The notes below the pieces were generated by a model. That model was given only the letters and a program-made list of their open reading frames with translations, ran no database searches and was not told the origin of the DNA. DNA of 64,000 nt from Hydrogenovibrio kuenenii DSM 12350 (GTDB lineage: Bacteria; Pseudomonadota; Gammaproteobacteria; Thiomicrospirales; Thiomicrospiraceae): NCBI RefSeq assembly GCF_000526715.1, contig NZ_JAGP01000001.1:248001-312000 (forward strand). The letters run 5' to 3'. Below, piece by piece: positions 20,534 to 28,909 of the stretch (the stretch's first letter is position 1; the number at the start of each line of letters is the position of its first letter). Both the position numbers and the translations under genes were made by a program.

Positions 20534-20589
20534 AGAAATACATAGGCAATATTTTTTGCATCATATATAAAAATTCATAAAAAAATAAC

Positions 20590-20617
20590 TTGCAAATCCT
20601 TTTAAAAGGGGAATAAT
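20590..20617 (+). promoter_or_regulatory. Putative speD promoter with internal palindrome
   Basis: TTGCAA and AATAAT are 16 bases apart. Between them lies the perfect 12-mer palindrome CCTTTTAAAAGG (20598-20609), well placed as an operator. A start near 20624 would put the structured element in a ~200-nt speD leader. Confidence 0.45.
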
Positions 20618-20634
20618 ACGCTTCTCCTTTTTCA

Positions 20635-20787
20635 CACAGAAACCTAACGGTCAGACCGAAGGAAACAGAAAGAAAAATGGTTAAACCTCACGATAGAAAA
20701 GATAGCTTTTCAAGTCGTGGTTGGGGTTCAGTGAACTAGCCTTTGTTTATCTGAATTGTTATTAATCATTCATCCGTATTCACTTCT
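20635..20787 (+). ncRNA. Structured leader element upstream of speD (copy B)
   Basis: Second copy of the element before trpB. The first hairpin is CCT..CGGT-CAG-ACCG.AGG, replacing CCC/GGG pairs of copy A. A second helix, TCACGA / TCGTGG, encloses an AAAAG / CTTTT stem-loop. The conserved 3' block from CTAGCCTTTG to CATCCGTATT follows. Its position between a promoter-like sequence and the speD ribosome site favours a 5'-UTR function. Identity of the ligand, if any, is unknown. Confidence 0.5.
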
Positions 20788-20823
20788 AATTTCATGCGGG
20801 TGTTTTATAAAGGTATCCTCCTA

Positions 20824-21324
20824 ATGCCACAAGCAGAAAATATTTTGGTCACAAGTAATGACCATTTCGAAGTTATTGAAAAAACAACGGTTATCGATGA
20901 CACTTGGCCAACCCATGATCAAGCAGTAGAAGACCAAACGCTGGATCACTTTATTTGTCGTAATGGCAAAACCTTTGCCGGTACGCATTTGATTGCTGAT
21001 TTCTGGGGCGCAAGCCGTTTGGATGATTTGCAACTCATGGAAGATGCACTTCGCGAAGGTGTTGAAAAAGCCAAGGCAACTTTGTTGCACATTCACTTGC
21101 ATCATTTCACGCCAAATGGTGGGATTTCTGGTGTTGCCGTTTTGGCAGAATCTCATATCAGCGTTCACTCTTGGCCTGAAAGAAACTACGCGGCATTTGA
21201 TGTCTTTATGTGTGGTGACTCTGAGCCTGAAAAAGCGATTGAAGTCTTGAGAGAAGCCTTTACACCATCTGAAGTAAAATTAGATACCATGCTACGAGGT
21301 GAGGTAGAAAAAGATGGCGAATAA
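20824..21324 (+). CDS. speD: S-adenosylmethionine decarboxylase proenzyme
   Basis: Makes decarboxylated SAM, the aminopropyl donor for spermidine. The 166-aa length and [21 protein letters not shown] motif place it in the short bacterial class 1B form; self-cleavage before the Ser of ESH creates the pyruvoyl group. The catalytic MCGD motif follows. The ATG at 20824 (MPQAENILV) is favoured by AAAGG ten bases upstream over an earlier in-frame Met. Its end overlaps speE by 11 bases, so the polyamine genes are coupled. Confidence 0.93.
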   Translation: MPQAENILVTSNDHFEVIEKTTVIDDTWPTHDQAVEDQTLDHFICRNGKTFAGTHLIADFWGASRLDDLQLMEDALREGVEKAKATLLHIHLHHFTPNGGISGVAVLAESHISVHSWPERNYAAFDVFMCGDSEPEKAIEVLREAFTPSEVKLDTMLRGEVEKDGE

Positions 21325-22162
21325 TTATCTGGAAACCCTTTACCCAACTTGGGGACAGCAGTTCGTAATGAACGAAGTGTTGTTTGAAGTGGATACTGGA
21401 CACCAGAAGTTGGTTATTTTCAAAAATGACCAATGGGGTACGGTGATGGCGTTGGACGGTGTGATTCAAACCACTGAAAAAGACGAGTTCATCTATCATG
21501 AAATGATGACGCACGTGCCTTTGTTTGCTCATGGCAATGCGAAGAAAGTGCTGATCATCGGCGGTGGTGATGGCGGTATCTTACGTGAAGTATTGAAACA
21601 CCCAGAAGTGGAGTCTGTCACTCAGGTTGAAATCGACCAACAAGTGATTGATATGTGTATTCAGTATTTGCCGAACCATTCTGCTGGTGCTTACGATAAC
21701 CCAAAAGCGAATATCGTCATTGCCGATGGTGTAGATTTCGTTAACGAATGCACAGAGAAATTTGATGTCATTATTTCCGACTCGACTGACCCTATGGGGC
21801 CGGGTGAAGTATTGTTCACGTCTCGCTTCTATGAAGGTATTAAAAACTGCCTGACAGAAGAAGGTGTGTTCGTGGCGCAAAACGGTGTGAGCTTTATGCA
21901 GACCGATGAAGTGACGACGACATTCAAACGTTTGTCTCCTTTGTTCAAGCAAGCAAGCTTCTACTCAGGCGCAGTACCAACTTATGTTGGCGGTATCATG
22001 ACATTTGCATGGGCAACGGATAATTTGGCATTGAAAGAAGTGTCAAAAGAAGTGATTGCAGAGCGTTTCAAAGCGTCTGGCATCACAACACGTTTTTATA
22101 CACCTGAATTGCACAAAGGCTCTTTCGCCTTACCGCAATATGTATTGGATGTAATGAAGTAA
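21314..22162 (+). CDS. speE: Spermidine synthase
   Basis: Aminopropyltransferase making spermidine from putrescine and decarboxylated SAM. The 282-aa protein shows the N-terminal beta domain, [13 protein letters not shown], the nucleotide motif [32 protein letters not shown], the catalytic [18 protein letters not shown] and a C-terminal [13 protein letters not shown]. The start lies inside the end of speD and the stop overlaps the next ATG (TAATG), a fully coupled three-gene operon. Confidence 0.96.
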   Translation: MANNYLETLYPTWGQQFVMNEVLFEVDTGHQKLVIFKNDQWGTVMALDGVIQTTEKDEFIYHEMMTHVPLFAHGNAKKVLIIGGGDGGILREVLKHPEVESVTQVEIDQQVIDMCIQYLPNHSAGAYDNPKANIVIADGVDFVNECTEKFDVIISDSTDPMGPGEVLFTSRFYEGIKNCLTEEGVFVAQNGVSFMQTDEVTTTFKRLSPLFKQASFYSGAVPTYVGGIMTFAWATDNLALKEVSKEVIAERFKASGITTRFYTPELHKGSFALPQYVLDVMK

Positions 22163-23364
22163 TGGACTCACAAGAGTTGGTTCAGCACTTTGCTGAACAA
22201 AGTCACCCTGATGAACTAGAACAGTTTGATCGAGCTTCGCTTGAGGAGTTGGTGCGCCAGCACGAAACCCCTTTTATGGTGCTTGATTTACAGGAAGTGG
22301 AATACCAATACAACGCCTTGCAAGAAGCTTTGCCTGGCGTGAAGTTGTTTTATGCTGTTAAGTCTTTATCTCACCCAGCATTGATTAAGCGCTTGAAAAA
22401 ATTGGGCGGGCAATTTGACTTGGCGACTTCTGGTGAAGTCGATTTGGTTGAAGGTCTTGGGGTTAAAGGTCAGGACTGTATTCATACCCACCCGATTAAA
22501 AAAGACAAAGAAATCCGCCATGCCTTGGCATTTGGTTGTACACGATTTGTTGTCGATAACTTGGAAGAGGTGAGTAAGTTCTTGCCTTATAAAGACCAAG
22601 TAGAGTTGATGGTGCGTGTCAGTTTCCGTAGCCAAGATGCCGTGGTGGATTTGTCCCGTAAGTTCGGTTGTGCGCTAGAAGAGCTACCCAGCCTGGTAGA
22701 TTTTTCGGTGGATAATGGTTTGACGATATCTGGTTTATCTTTCCACGTTGGTTCGCAGTCTTTGTCACCGATGGCGCAGGCAAATGCCATCAATGCATCG
22801 ATTGCAGCGATGAGCGAAATGACCGATGTCAATTGGAAGTGGCTGGATATTGGCGGAAGCTTTCCGGTTTCTTACCAAGGCCCAGTCATGCCGATTCAGG
22901 ATTTCTGTGTGCCGATTATGGATGCTTTGGCAGAGTTACCAGAAGGTATTGAGGTCTTTGCAGAGCCTGGGCGTTTTATTTCCGCGCCTTCCATGATTGA
23001 AGTCATGACCATTATTGGTAAGGCAAAGCGTGGCGCGCGTACTTGGTACTATTTGGATGATGGTGTTTATGGTGCTTTGAGTGGTCAGATCTACGATCAC
23101 GCAAAATATCCGATTGCACCTTTGCAGCCAATTGACCCAACGGGTGATTTCTTTCCGAGTGTTTTGGCCGGGCCGACCTGTGATTCTATTGACGTAGTCG
23201 ATGAAGATGCCGAACTACCTGATTTAGCGGTTGGCGATATTATGATTGCGAAGCAGATGGGTGCCTACACCATTGCATCTGCAACGGAATTTAACTATTA
23301 TCCTAAGCCAAAAGTGGTTGTGGTCGAAGACTTGATAGATCACAGCGAAGATGCTCAGGAATAA
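22162..23364 (+). CDS. Type III ornithine (or lysine/ornithine) decarboxylase
   Basis: PLP-dependent alanine-racemase-fold decarboxylase, 400 aa. The PLP lysine is in LFYAVKSLSHP, with HVGSQ, the glycine/phosphate site DIGGSFP, EPGRF, and the catalytic Cys/Asp in GPTCDSID. The GPTCDSxD motif separates ornithine/lysine decarboxylases from diaminopimelate decarboxylase. Next to speD-speE the expected product is putrescine, completing ornithine to spermidine. Lysine activity cannot be excluded. Codons 176-182 contain an in-frame copy of the interspersed repeat. Confidence 0.88.
   Translation: MDSQELVQHFAEQSHPDELEQFDRASLEELVRQHETPFMVLDLQEVEYQYNALQEALPGVKLFYAVKSLSHPALIKRLKKLGGQFDLATSGEVDLVEGLGVKGQDCIHTHPIKKDKEIRHALAFGCTRFVVDNLEEVSKFLPYKDQVELMVRVSFRSQDAVVDLSRKFGCALEELPSLVDFSVDNGLTISGLSFHVGSQSLSPMAQANAINASIAAMSEMTDVNWKWLDIGGSFPVSYQGPVMPIQDFCVPIMDALAELPEGIEVFAEPGRFISAPSMIEVMTIIGKAKRGARTWYYLDDGVYGALSGQIYDHAKYPIAPLQPIDPTGDFFPSVLAGPTCDSIDVVDEDAELPDLAVGDIMIAKQMGAYTIASATEFNYYPKPKVVVVEDLIDHSEDAQE
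22685..22705 (+). repeat. Interspersed repeat, copy 3 (inside the decarboxylase gene)
   Basis: CCCAGCCTGGTAGATTTT within a coding frame, read as PSLVDF. It is a perfect consensus match although it must also encode protein. Confidence 0.65.
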
Positions 23365-23375
23365 AAGGAAAGAAT

Positions 23376-23792
23376 ATGTCGATCAAAGTAGAGTGGAAAG
23401 GCGGTAAAGCATTCGAAGCAACTTCATCAACTGGTCATAAGGTCATGATGGATGCATCAAAGGAAGTCGGCGGGGAAGATCGTGGTTCGCGCCCTATGGA
23501 ACTTTTATTGATGGGCTTGGGTGGTTGCTCCGGTATCGATGTGATTATGATGCTGGAAAAAGGCAAGCAAGACGTCAAGGATTGCCAAATGGAAATCACC
23601 TCAGAGCGTGCCGATGCCGTACCTGCGGTGTACACCAAAATCAATCTGCACTTTACTGTTACGGGTACTGACTTGAATGAAAAGAAAGTCGCTCGTGCGG
23701 TTGAGTTGTCTGCCGAAAAGTACTGTTCTGTTTCCAAAATGCTGGAAAAAACAGCCGAAATGACGCATAGCTATGAAATAATTGAAGCCTGA
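23376..23792 (+). CDS. OsmC/Ohr-family thiol peroxidase-like protein
   Basis: A 138-aa OsmC-superfamily protein. The two conserved cysteines are at about 51 (LLLMGLGGCSGIDV) and 117 (SAEKYCSVSKML); in characterised members they form the peroxide-reducing pair. An extra Cys lies near 70. The N-terminal beta sheet contains GGEDRGSRPMELLL, the usual Arg/Glu signature. It follows the polyamine operon by 11 bases and ends at a strong terminator, so it may be the last gene of that transcript. Substrate (organic or lipid peroxide) is unassigned. Confidence 0.88.
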   Translation: MSIKVEWKGGKAFEATSSTGHKVMMDASKEVGGEDRGSRPMELLLMGLGGCSGIDVIMMLEKGKQDVKDCQMEITSERADAVPAVYTKINLHFTVTGTDLNEKKVARAVELSAEKYCSVSKMLEKTAEMTHSYEIIEA

Positions 23793-23815
23793 TTGGTTTC
23801 AAGTATCACCAAAAG

Positions 23816-23842
23816 AAAGCCACCAATCGGTGGCTTTTTTGT
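23816..23842 (+). terminator. Intrinsic terminator after the OsmC gene
   Basis: Perfect 9-bp stem AAAGCCACC / GGTGGCTTT with an AATC loop, continued by TTT. Confidence 0.92.
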
Positions 23843-23859
23843 TTTCTGGAGTTTAAAAA

Positions 23860-24534
23860 ATGTCACCTAAAATGTTTAGTCGCCTCATGAGGATTATCAA
23901 GTATTTGGTCTCGGAAAAGACCTTGGCGCACCAAGCGAGAAAGCCAACTGGCTTTTTGGGGAAATATGTTTTACAGCCGATGTTTGTGCATGGTAATGCT
24001 GCTTTGAATGCCTTTATGCTGGAAAAGTTGGATGTGAAATCAACCGATTGCATTCTTGAAATCGGTTTTGGTCCTGGGGTGATGTTAGCGGATTTGTCCG
24101 AACGTATAGAAGAAGGCAAAGTGCATGGTATTGATTTTTCCAAAACCATGATCGAGCAGGCAACGATTCGCAATCAGCCACATATTGAATCGGGTTGTCT
24201 GGAGTTGTGTGAAGGTTGTAGTGACCTGATGTCGTATGAAGACAATCATTTCGACAAGGTGGTGACGGGCAATACCCTATATTTCTGGCATCCACCAGAG
24301 CCACATTTACAAGAAATTCTACGAGTGTTGAAACCGGGTGGGCTATTCGTGATGGGGTTTAGAGATAAAGCGCAAATCGACCAGATGCAGTTGAACCAAG
24401 AAGTCTTTTTGCGCTATACGCAGCAAGATGTAGTTGCGCTGTTGGAGTCAACAGGATTTGCCGAGGTGTCTGTTGAAATCAAAGGTAGTATGCCTGTGGA
24501 CTCTTATGTTGCGATAGCAACTAAATTAGATTAG
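23860..24534 (+). CDS. Class I SAM-dependent methyltransferase
   Basis: A 224-aa methyltransferase of the UbiE/Methyltransf_11 type. Motif I is ILEIGFGPGVMLADL, the acidic post-I residue is in VHGIDFS, a motif II-like DKVVTGNTLYFWHPP follows, and motif III is RVLKPGGLFVMGF. The substrate is not predictable; a basic/hydrophobic N-terminal stretch (SRLMRIIKYLVSEKTLAHQARKP) may bind membrane or lipid. It converges with the next gene, the two stop codons overlapping by four bases. Confidence 0.85.
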   Translation: MSPKMFSRLMRIIKYLVSEKTLAHQARKPTGFLGKYVLQPMFVHGNAALNAFMLEKLDVKSTDCILEIGFGPGVMLADLSERIEEGKVHGIDFSKTMIEQATIRNQPHIESGCLELCEGCSDLMSYEDNHFDKVVTGNTLYFWHPPEPHLQEILRVLKPGGLFVMGFRDKAQIDQMQLNQEVFLRYTQQDVVALLESTGFAEVSVEIKGSMPVDSYVAIATKLD

Positions 24535-25607
24535 TTATTTTTTGTGAATTTCCGTATCAATGTAGGAATATCAATTTCAAAAAACTTTCCTTTGTATGTT
24601 GTAATTTTTATTCCTTTTACAGGTTCCCAGTATTCATTCTTTTTGATTTGGTTTTTGCTTTCATTGTTAATTAAAACCGTTTGGTTGTTTGGAGCTGAAG
24701 CTTCTAAAAGGTTAATGTGTTTTTCTTGTAAAGAAGCGATGTGCCCAATCATTTTAAGTTGCGATTTCAAGTGATTAACTTGAGACATTAATTGCTGAAG
24801 TTTCATCTCGGATGACTTTTCCTGGGTCGGAATTAGGAATGTTTCAGAGTCGTCATCGGCAAGAGAAAGATAGCTTGCGAGTGCTAAATAAATATTTTCA
24901 ATTGCTTCGTCTTTGTTGTTTGGGTTTATGCTTAACAGAAGTTCATTTTTCTTTGTAGTTATAGATGTATCAGCATCAATGCCCAAGTCCGCTAGGAACT
25001 CTCCGAAATAAGCTAAATACTGACCAAAGGTATGCTTGTATTCATTAGGGAGATTGATTTTTGTTGTTATTCCCTCAAAAATATTAAATTGGCTGATTAG
25101 AGTGGTTTGAGCATTAGCCAAAAAGGTAGAAATTCTCAAGACTTCCTGTTCAAGAGTGCTTTGTTGCGATAACTCTATAGAGAATTCTAAAAAATAAAAG
25201 CTATCTTCTAGTATTGGGCCTTCTATATTAAATGCATTAAGTTCTTTTAATTTGGTTTTGGTTAAGTCAGCTATTTTCTTGGGGTGTATGCTGTCTTGGA
25301 AATTATCTATTGAATAACTGATATAACCTCTCAAAAATATCTTATTGCTTCTTTTTGCTATTAGGAAGTGAAAAAAAGGTTCGTAAGTATTATTTTTTAC
25401 GTCAATACTAAGGCATAGAGAGTTAGGGTATTTATTGAGCTCTATATCTGCAATATCTGAATAGGTGCAAGCATCGTTATTTTCTATTAGAAACTGAGCC
25501 CCCAAGTAGTGCTCAATTTCGTCAAAATCATGGCAATAGTGATTTATTTCTACACTCTTATTCTGTAGCTCAAGGTAATGAGAATTGTTATGTTTAGAGA
25601 TTTTCAT
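24531..25607 (-). CDS. Orphan 358-aa protein, function unknown
   Basis: Not recognised. No signal peptide or membrane helix is visible. The first two thirds look like a mixed alpha/beta fold (ISKHNNSHYLELQNKSVEIN, then LSIDVKNNTYEPFFHFLIAK and FLRGYISYSIDN). Residues ~265-300 (MKLQQLMSQVNHLKSQLKMI, then ASLQEKHINLLEA) have a coiled-coil pattern, and a short C-terminal domain ends ITTYKGKFFEIDIPTLIRKF. The ATG at 25607 overlaps the bioA stop as ATGA, implying coupling. The DNA is clearly more AT-rich than bioA, with many Asn/Lys/Ile codons, which fits acquired DNA. Confidence 0.7.
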   Translation of the reverse strand: MKISKHNNSHYLELQNKSVEINHYCHDFDEIEHYLGAQFLIENNDACTYSDIADIELNKYPNSLCLSIDVKNNTYEPFFHFLIAKRSNKIFLRGYISYSIDNFQDSIHPKKIADLTKTKLKELNAFNIEGPILEDSFYFLEFSIELSQQSTLEQEVLRISTFLANAQTTLISQFNIFEGITTKINLPNEYKHTFGQYLAYFGEFLADLGIDADTSITTKKNELLLSINPNNKDEAIENIYLALASYLSLADDDSETFLIPTQEKSSEMKLQQLMSQVNHLKSQLKMIGHIASLQEKHINLLEASAPNNQTVLINNESKNQIKKNEYWEPVKGIKITTYKGKFFEIDIPTLIRKFTKNN

Positions 25608-26932
25608 TTTGCAATAACTGTACCTAAAGTGCATGTGAGCATTGATGTCAGTTTGGATAAGTTTGACTGAGAAATATTATAAGCCGGCATGGTGTAAACC
25701 AGTCTGCCGAAAGGTCTGAGCCAGATACCATTTTCAATCCCTTTTGCCTGAACTTGTGGGCCAAGGTCGCTTCTTTCCAGCTCAATCACGCCAATCGCCC
25801 CGAGTACACGTGCATCCGCCACACCCTCCAGTTCTTTAAGTGGCAATAGCGTCTCCGTAAAGTGCTCTTCAATGCGTTGAATGTTGTCCTGCCAGGGTGA
25901 GTTCATTAAAACATCTATATTGGCGATAGCGGCAGCACAGGCGAGTGGGTTGCCCATAAAGGTGGGGCCGTGCATCAGTAAGCCGGGATTGAGGTCGCCG
26001 ACATTGCTGCTGATAGTGTCACTAACGTCTGTCGTTGCCAGTGTGGCGGCTAAGCTGATGTGCCCGCCCGTTAGAGTTTTACCCAACGTCATGATATCTG
26101 GCGTGATGCCCGCCCATTCACACGCGAATAACTTTCCGGTGCGACCAAAGCCGGTAGCGATTTCATCGGCAATCAATAGCACACCGTATTCATCGCACAA
26201 CTGGCGTAACTGTTTGAGATAGTCCGGGCGGTAAAAACGCATGCCGCCCGCACCTTGCACAATCGGTTCGATGGTCACGGCAGCGATATTATTATGATGT
26301 TCTTCAAGCATGGTTTTCAGTGAGTTGATGTCCTGATTGTCTGATTCAATATCAAAGCCCATTTCCGGTTCAGGGGCGAAGTAGTGTTGCGTCAGGATTT
26401 CTGAAAACAAGCTATGCATGCCATTGACGGGATCACATACAGCCATGGTGGCGAAGGTGTCACCGTGATAACCGTTGCGAACCGTGAGTAGCCGGTTTTT
26501 GTTTGGCTGGTCTTTGCTTACCCAATATTGCAGCGCCATTTTAATCGCGACTTCCATTGCCACTGAGCCGGAATCGACTAGGAAAACTTTATCCAGCCCT
26601 TCGGGGGTGAGTTTGACTAGACGCTTTGACAGTTCAATCGCAGGTTCATGGGTCAAACCACCAAACATGATGTGCGGCATGATGTCGATTTGTTCATGCA
26701 TGGCTTGTTGGATTTTTGGGTGGTTGTAGCCGTGTAACGCTGCCCACCAAGATGACATGCCATCGACCAATTCTGTACCGTCCGCCAAGGTGATAACCGA
26801 TCCTTGGGTGCTTGCAACGCCTATCGCAGGTGTGTCAGCCGGCATTTTGGCGTAAGGGTGCCAGATATGTTGTTGGTCAAAGGCGAGGAGTTCTTTCCAA
26901 TGTTCGGATAGATTTGGTTTTGAAGGCGTCAT
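25604..26932 (-). CDS. bioA: Adenosylmethionine-8-amino-7-oxononanoate aminotransferase
   Basis: PLP aminotransferase that uses SAM as amino donor to make 7,8-diaminopelargonate for biotin; its product is the BioD substrate. The class III features are the start region FDQQHIWHPYAKM, DGMSSWWAALHGYNHP, FLVDSGSVAMEVA, GYHGDTFATM, the PLP Asp in LLIADEIATGFGRTG, the PLP lysine in MTLGKTLTGG, and GPTFMGNPLACAAA. The ATG at 26932 gives 442 aa; upstream TTG is possible, and no strong ribosome site is seen. It is transcribed with the orphan gene downstream and is not linked to bioD. Confidence 0.94.
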   Translation of the reverse strand: MTPSKPNLSEHWKELLAFDQQHIWHPYAKMPADTPAIGVASTQGSVITLADGTELVDGMSSWWAALHGYNHPKIQQAMHEQIDIMPHIMFGGLTHEPAIELSKRLVKLTPEGLDKVFLVDSGSVAMEVAIKMALQYWVSKDQPNKNRLLTVRNGYHGDTFATMAVCDPVNGMHSLFSEILTQHYFAPEPEMGFDIESDNQDINSLKTMLEEHHNNIAAVTIEPIVQGAGGMRFYRPDYLKQLRQLCDEYGVLLIADEIATGFGRTGKLFACEWAGITPDIMTLGKTLTGGHISLAATLATTDVSDTISSNVGDLNPGLLMHGPTFMGNPLACAAAIANIDVLMNSPWQDNIQRIEEHFTETLLPLKELEGVADARVLGAIGVIELERSDLGPQVQAKGIENGIWLRPFGRLVYTMPAYNISQSNLSKLTSMLTCTLGTVIAK

Positions 26933-26969
26933 AGTTTTTGGTCTTTTTGAATGTTGCCTGTATTGTGAC

Positions 26970-26990
26970 AAAAATCTGCCAGGCTGGGTA
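26970..26990 (-). repeat. Interspersed repeat, copy 4 (CCCAGCCTGGCAGATTTT)
   Basis: Intergenic copy between truC and bioA, on the minus strand in the direction of those genes. Full consensus match. Confidence 0.7.
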
Positions 26991-27004
26991 GGGGGTGAAA
27001 GAAA

Positions 27005-27766
27005 TCAATCCAGTATGGGATTCAGCTCTTGATTGGGCCAAAGCTTATTTAAGGTGTTGGTGAAGCTGGCTTCCAAAGGGGCGTTAAGCGTCATGGTCTC
27101 GCCCGTTGTTGGGTGGGTGAATTGTAGTGACGTGGCTGCAAGGTAGAGTCTGTGTTGCCCAAGCCATTGGTTAAAGAAGTGGTTGTGGTGTCTGTCACCA
27201 TGTTGTACATCGCCAATAATGGGATGGCTGATATGGTTTAGGTGGCGGCGAAGTTGGTGTTTACGTCCGGTTTTAGGTTGTAGTTTGACCAGTGAGTAGC
27301 GTTGAAACTCAAAGCGTCCCATTTTGTGTTCGACCTGGGTGGTTGCTAGGCGTTCATAATGTGTGAACGCATCTTGCAGTATGTCTTCAGCCCGTTTGTC
27401 TTTATCGGCAAGCTTGTCTTTGTGATATTTAAGTGGCTTATCGATATCACCGTTTTCCGGTGTCCAGCCTCGGCATAGGGCGACATAGGTTTTTTCAATG
27501 CTATGTTCCATAAACTGGTCGCTGAGATTGCGAGCCGCATCAGGGTTGAGTGCAAAAAGCAGTAGGCCAGAGGTAGGTTTGTCCAGACGATGGATTGGAA
27601 AGACTTGCTGGCCAATAGTGTCACGAGTGATTTGCACGGCAAACTGGGTTTCATGCTTGTCGATGGGAGAACGGTGTACCAATAAACCTGCGGGTTTGTG
27701 GATGGCGACAAAATCATCGTCTTGGTAAATGATGCTGAAAGCGTCAAGATTGCAATGCGTTTCCAA
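27005..27766 (-). CDS. truC: RluA-family pseudouridine synthase, TruC-like
   Basis: Expected to make pseudouridine at position 65 of tRNA. The 253-aa protein has an N-terminal IIYQDDDFVAIHKPAGLLVHRSP, the catalytic Asp in FPIHRLDKPTSGLLLFA, and LQPKTGRKHQLRRHLNHISHPIIGD, all RluA/TruC features. Within the family the short length without an S4 domain and the LVHRSP segment favour TruC. The start appears to be TTG: the frame is open only three codons further upstream and there is no in-frame ATG before the conserved core. Confidence 0.85.
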   Translation of the reverse strand: METHCNLDAFSIIYQDDDFVAIHKPAGLLVHRSPIDKHETQFAVQITRDTIGQQVFPIHRLDKPTSGLLLFALNPDAARNLSDQFMEHSIEKTYVALCRGWTPENGDIDKPLKYHKDKLADKDKRAEDILQDAFTHYERLATTQVEHKMGRFEFQRYSLVKLQPKTGRKHQLRRHLNHISHPIIGDVQHGDRHHNHFFNQWLGQHRLYLAATSLQFTHPTTGETMTLNAPLEASFTNTLNKLWPNQELNPILD

Positions 27767-27883
27767 AGCGGTTTCTCATGGCTGAAAATAATGAGATGAT
27801 TTTATCAGTCTAGCCATGAAATGGTGATGAAACTCGCGACATCTTTCTGGTGAGAAAACGGTAAAATTAAGAAATATTGATTG

Positions 27884-28909
27884 ATGGCAAAAAACTGTAG
27901 GGTTAGAAAATTGCAAAATTCTGTTGAGACGATGATGGCATTTGGGCTGGTAGTGGCAAGTGTGGTTATTTTGTTATTACTTTGGCTTGTGTGGAAACGT
28001 CGTCCATCGGAAGCGTTGTGTCTACAGGCAATAAAACAGCTTGTTCCTATGTTTCAGGCATCTTCTTTGCGTCGGATGGAAGATGTCTATATTCAGTTTA
28101 TTTTGCAGCGTTTTCAGCCGCAAAGTTATCAGAAAATCAGTAAACCGAAGTCGAAGGTTTATCTTGAGTCCAGTGAGCTTTTACTGCCTACGTTAAATGG
28201 ACAGGCCTATTACTTATTGAAGCCTCAGTTGTCAGGGCAAACCTATACTGCTGAAGATTTACAATGGGTTGAGATCGTTTTGTATGTTGCCCGAGAGGTA
28301 GAGGCGTCCAAACAACAGAGGTGGCTGGGGGTGAAAGAAGAGCGTCAGAGAATTAGACGCGACTTGCATGACGAGTTAACTCAGGACTTGATTGCCCTTA
28401 TGCGAAGTGTCGATGGCGATGGGCAGGTACAGTTGGCTAATGGTGCAATGAATTCCCTTAAAAATATTTTGTCCGCTTTGTCTGATGAGGAGATGTTGTT
28501 ACAAGATCTTTTGACGACAGCGCAAGCACAGATGCGAGAACGCATGTCTTTGCATGATATCAATCTTGAGTGGTATGAAAAGAACATTTCTTCAGAGGAT
28601 GTTGTGACGGCAAAAGTGGTGAGTAATGTACTGAAGATATTGAAAGAAGCGGGCTGTAATGTAACGAAGCATTCGGATACAGATAATGTCAAAGTGGTGG
28701 TGAATCAGTTTGGTCATCGTTTGGAGGTGCGTATAGAAAACGAGGTTATTGAAAAGCGTTTTACAGAAGTATCTAATCAGCTGGGTATGAAAAATATAGA
28801 GGCTCGCGTGAATGAGCTTCATGGAGAGATGAATGCAACTGAAGAGTCTGGGGTGTTTATATTGAGCTTTTCATTTCCATTGGAAGAGGGGGAAGCAGTC
28901 GGTGTTTAA
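27884..28909 (+). CDS. Membrane sensor histidine kinase, NarL-partner type
   Basis: The 341-aa protein has one N-terminal membrane helix (FGLVVASVVILLLLWLVW), an unassigned linker, a HisKA_3-type dimerisation helix with the phospho-His in RIRRDLHDELTQDLI, and a compact ATPase domain. The N-box reads LKEAGCNVTKHSD. The usual DxGxG box is replaced by IENEV, as in some actinobacterial-type members, while GMKNIEARVNELHGEM keeps the last G-box. Start choice is uncertain: ATG 27884 or the ATG pair at 27932/27935. It overlaps the response regulator by eight bases; the signal is unknown. Confidence 0.8.
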   Translation: MAKNCRVRKLQNSVETMMAFGLVVASVVILLLLWLVWKRRPSEALCLQAIKQLVPMFQASSLRRMEDVYIQFILQRFQPQSYQKISKPKSKVYLESSELLLPTLNGQAYYLLKPQLSGQTYTAEDLQWVEIVLYVAREVEASKQQRWLGVKEERQRIRRDLHDELTQDLIALMRSVDGDGQVQLANGAMNSLKNILSALSDEEMLLQDLLTTAQAQMRERMSLHDINLEWYEKNISSEDVVTAKVVSNVLKILKEAGCNVTKHSDTDNVKVVVNQFGHRLEVRIENEVIEKRFTEVSNQLGMKNIEARVNELHGEMNATEESGVFILSFSFPLEEGEAVGV

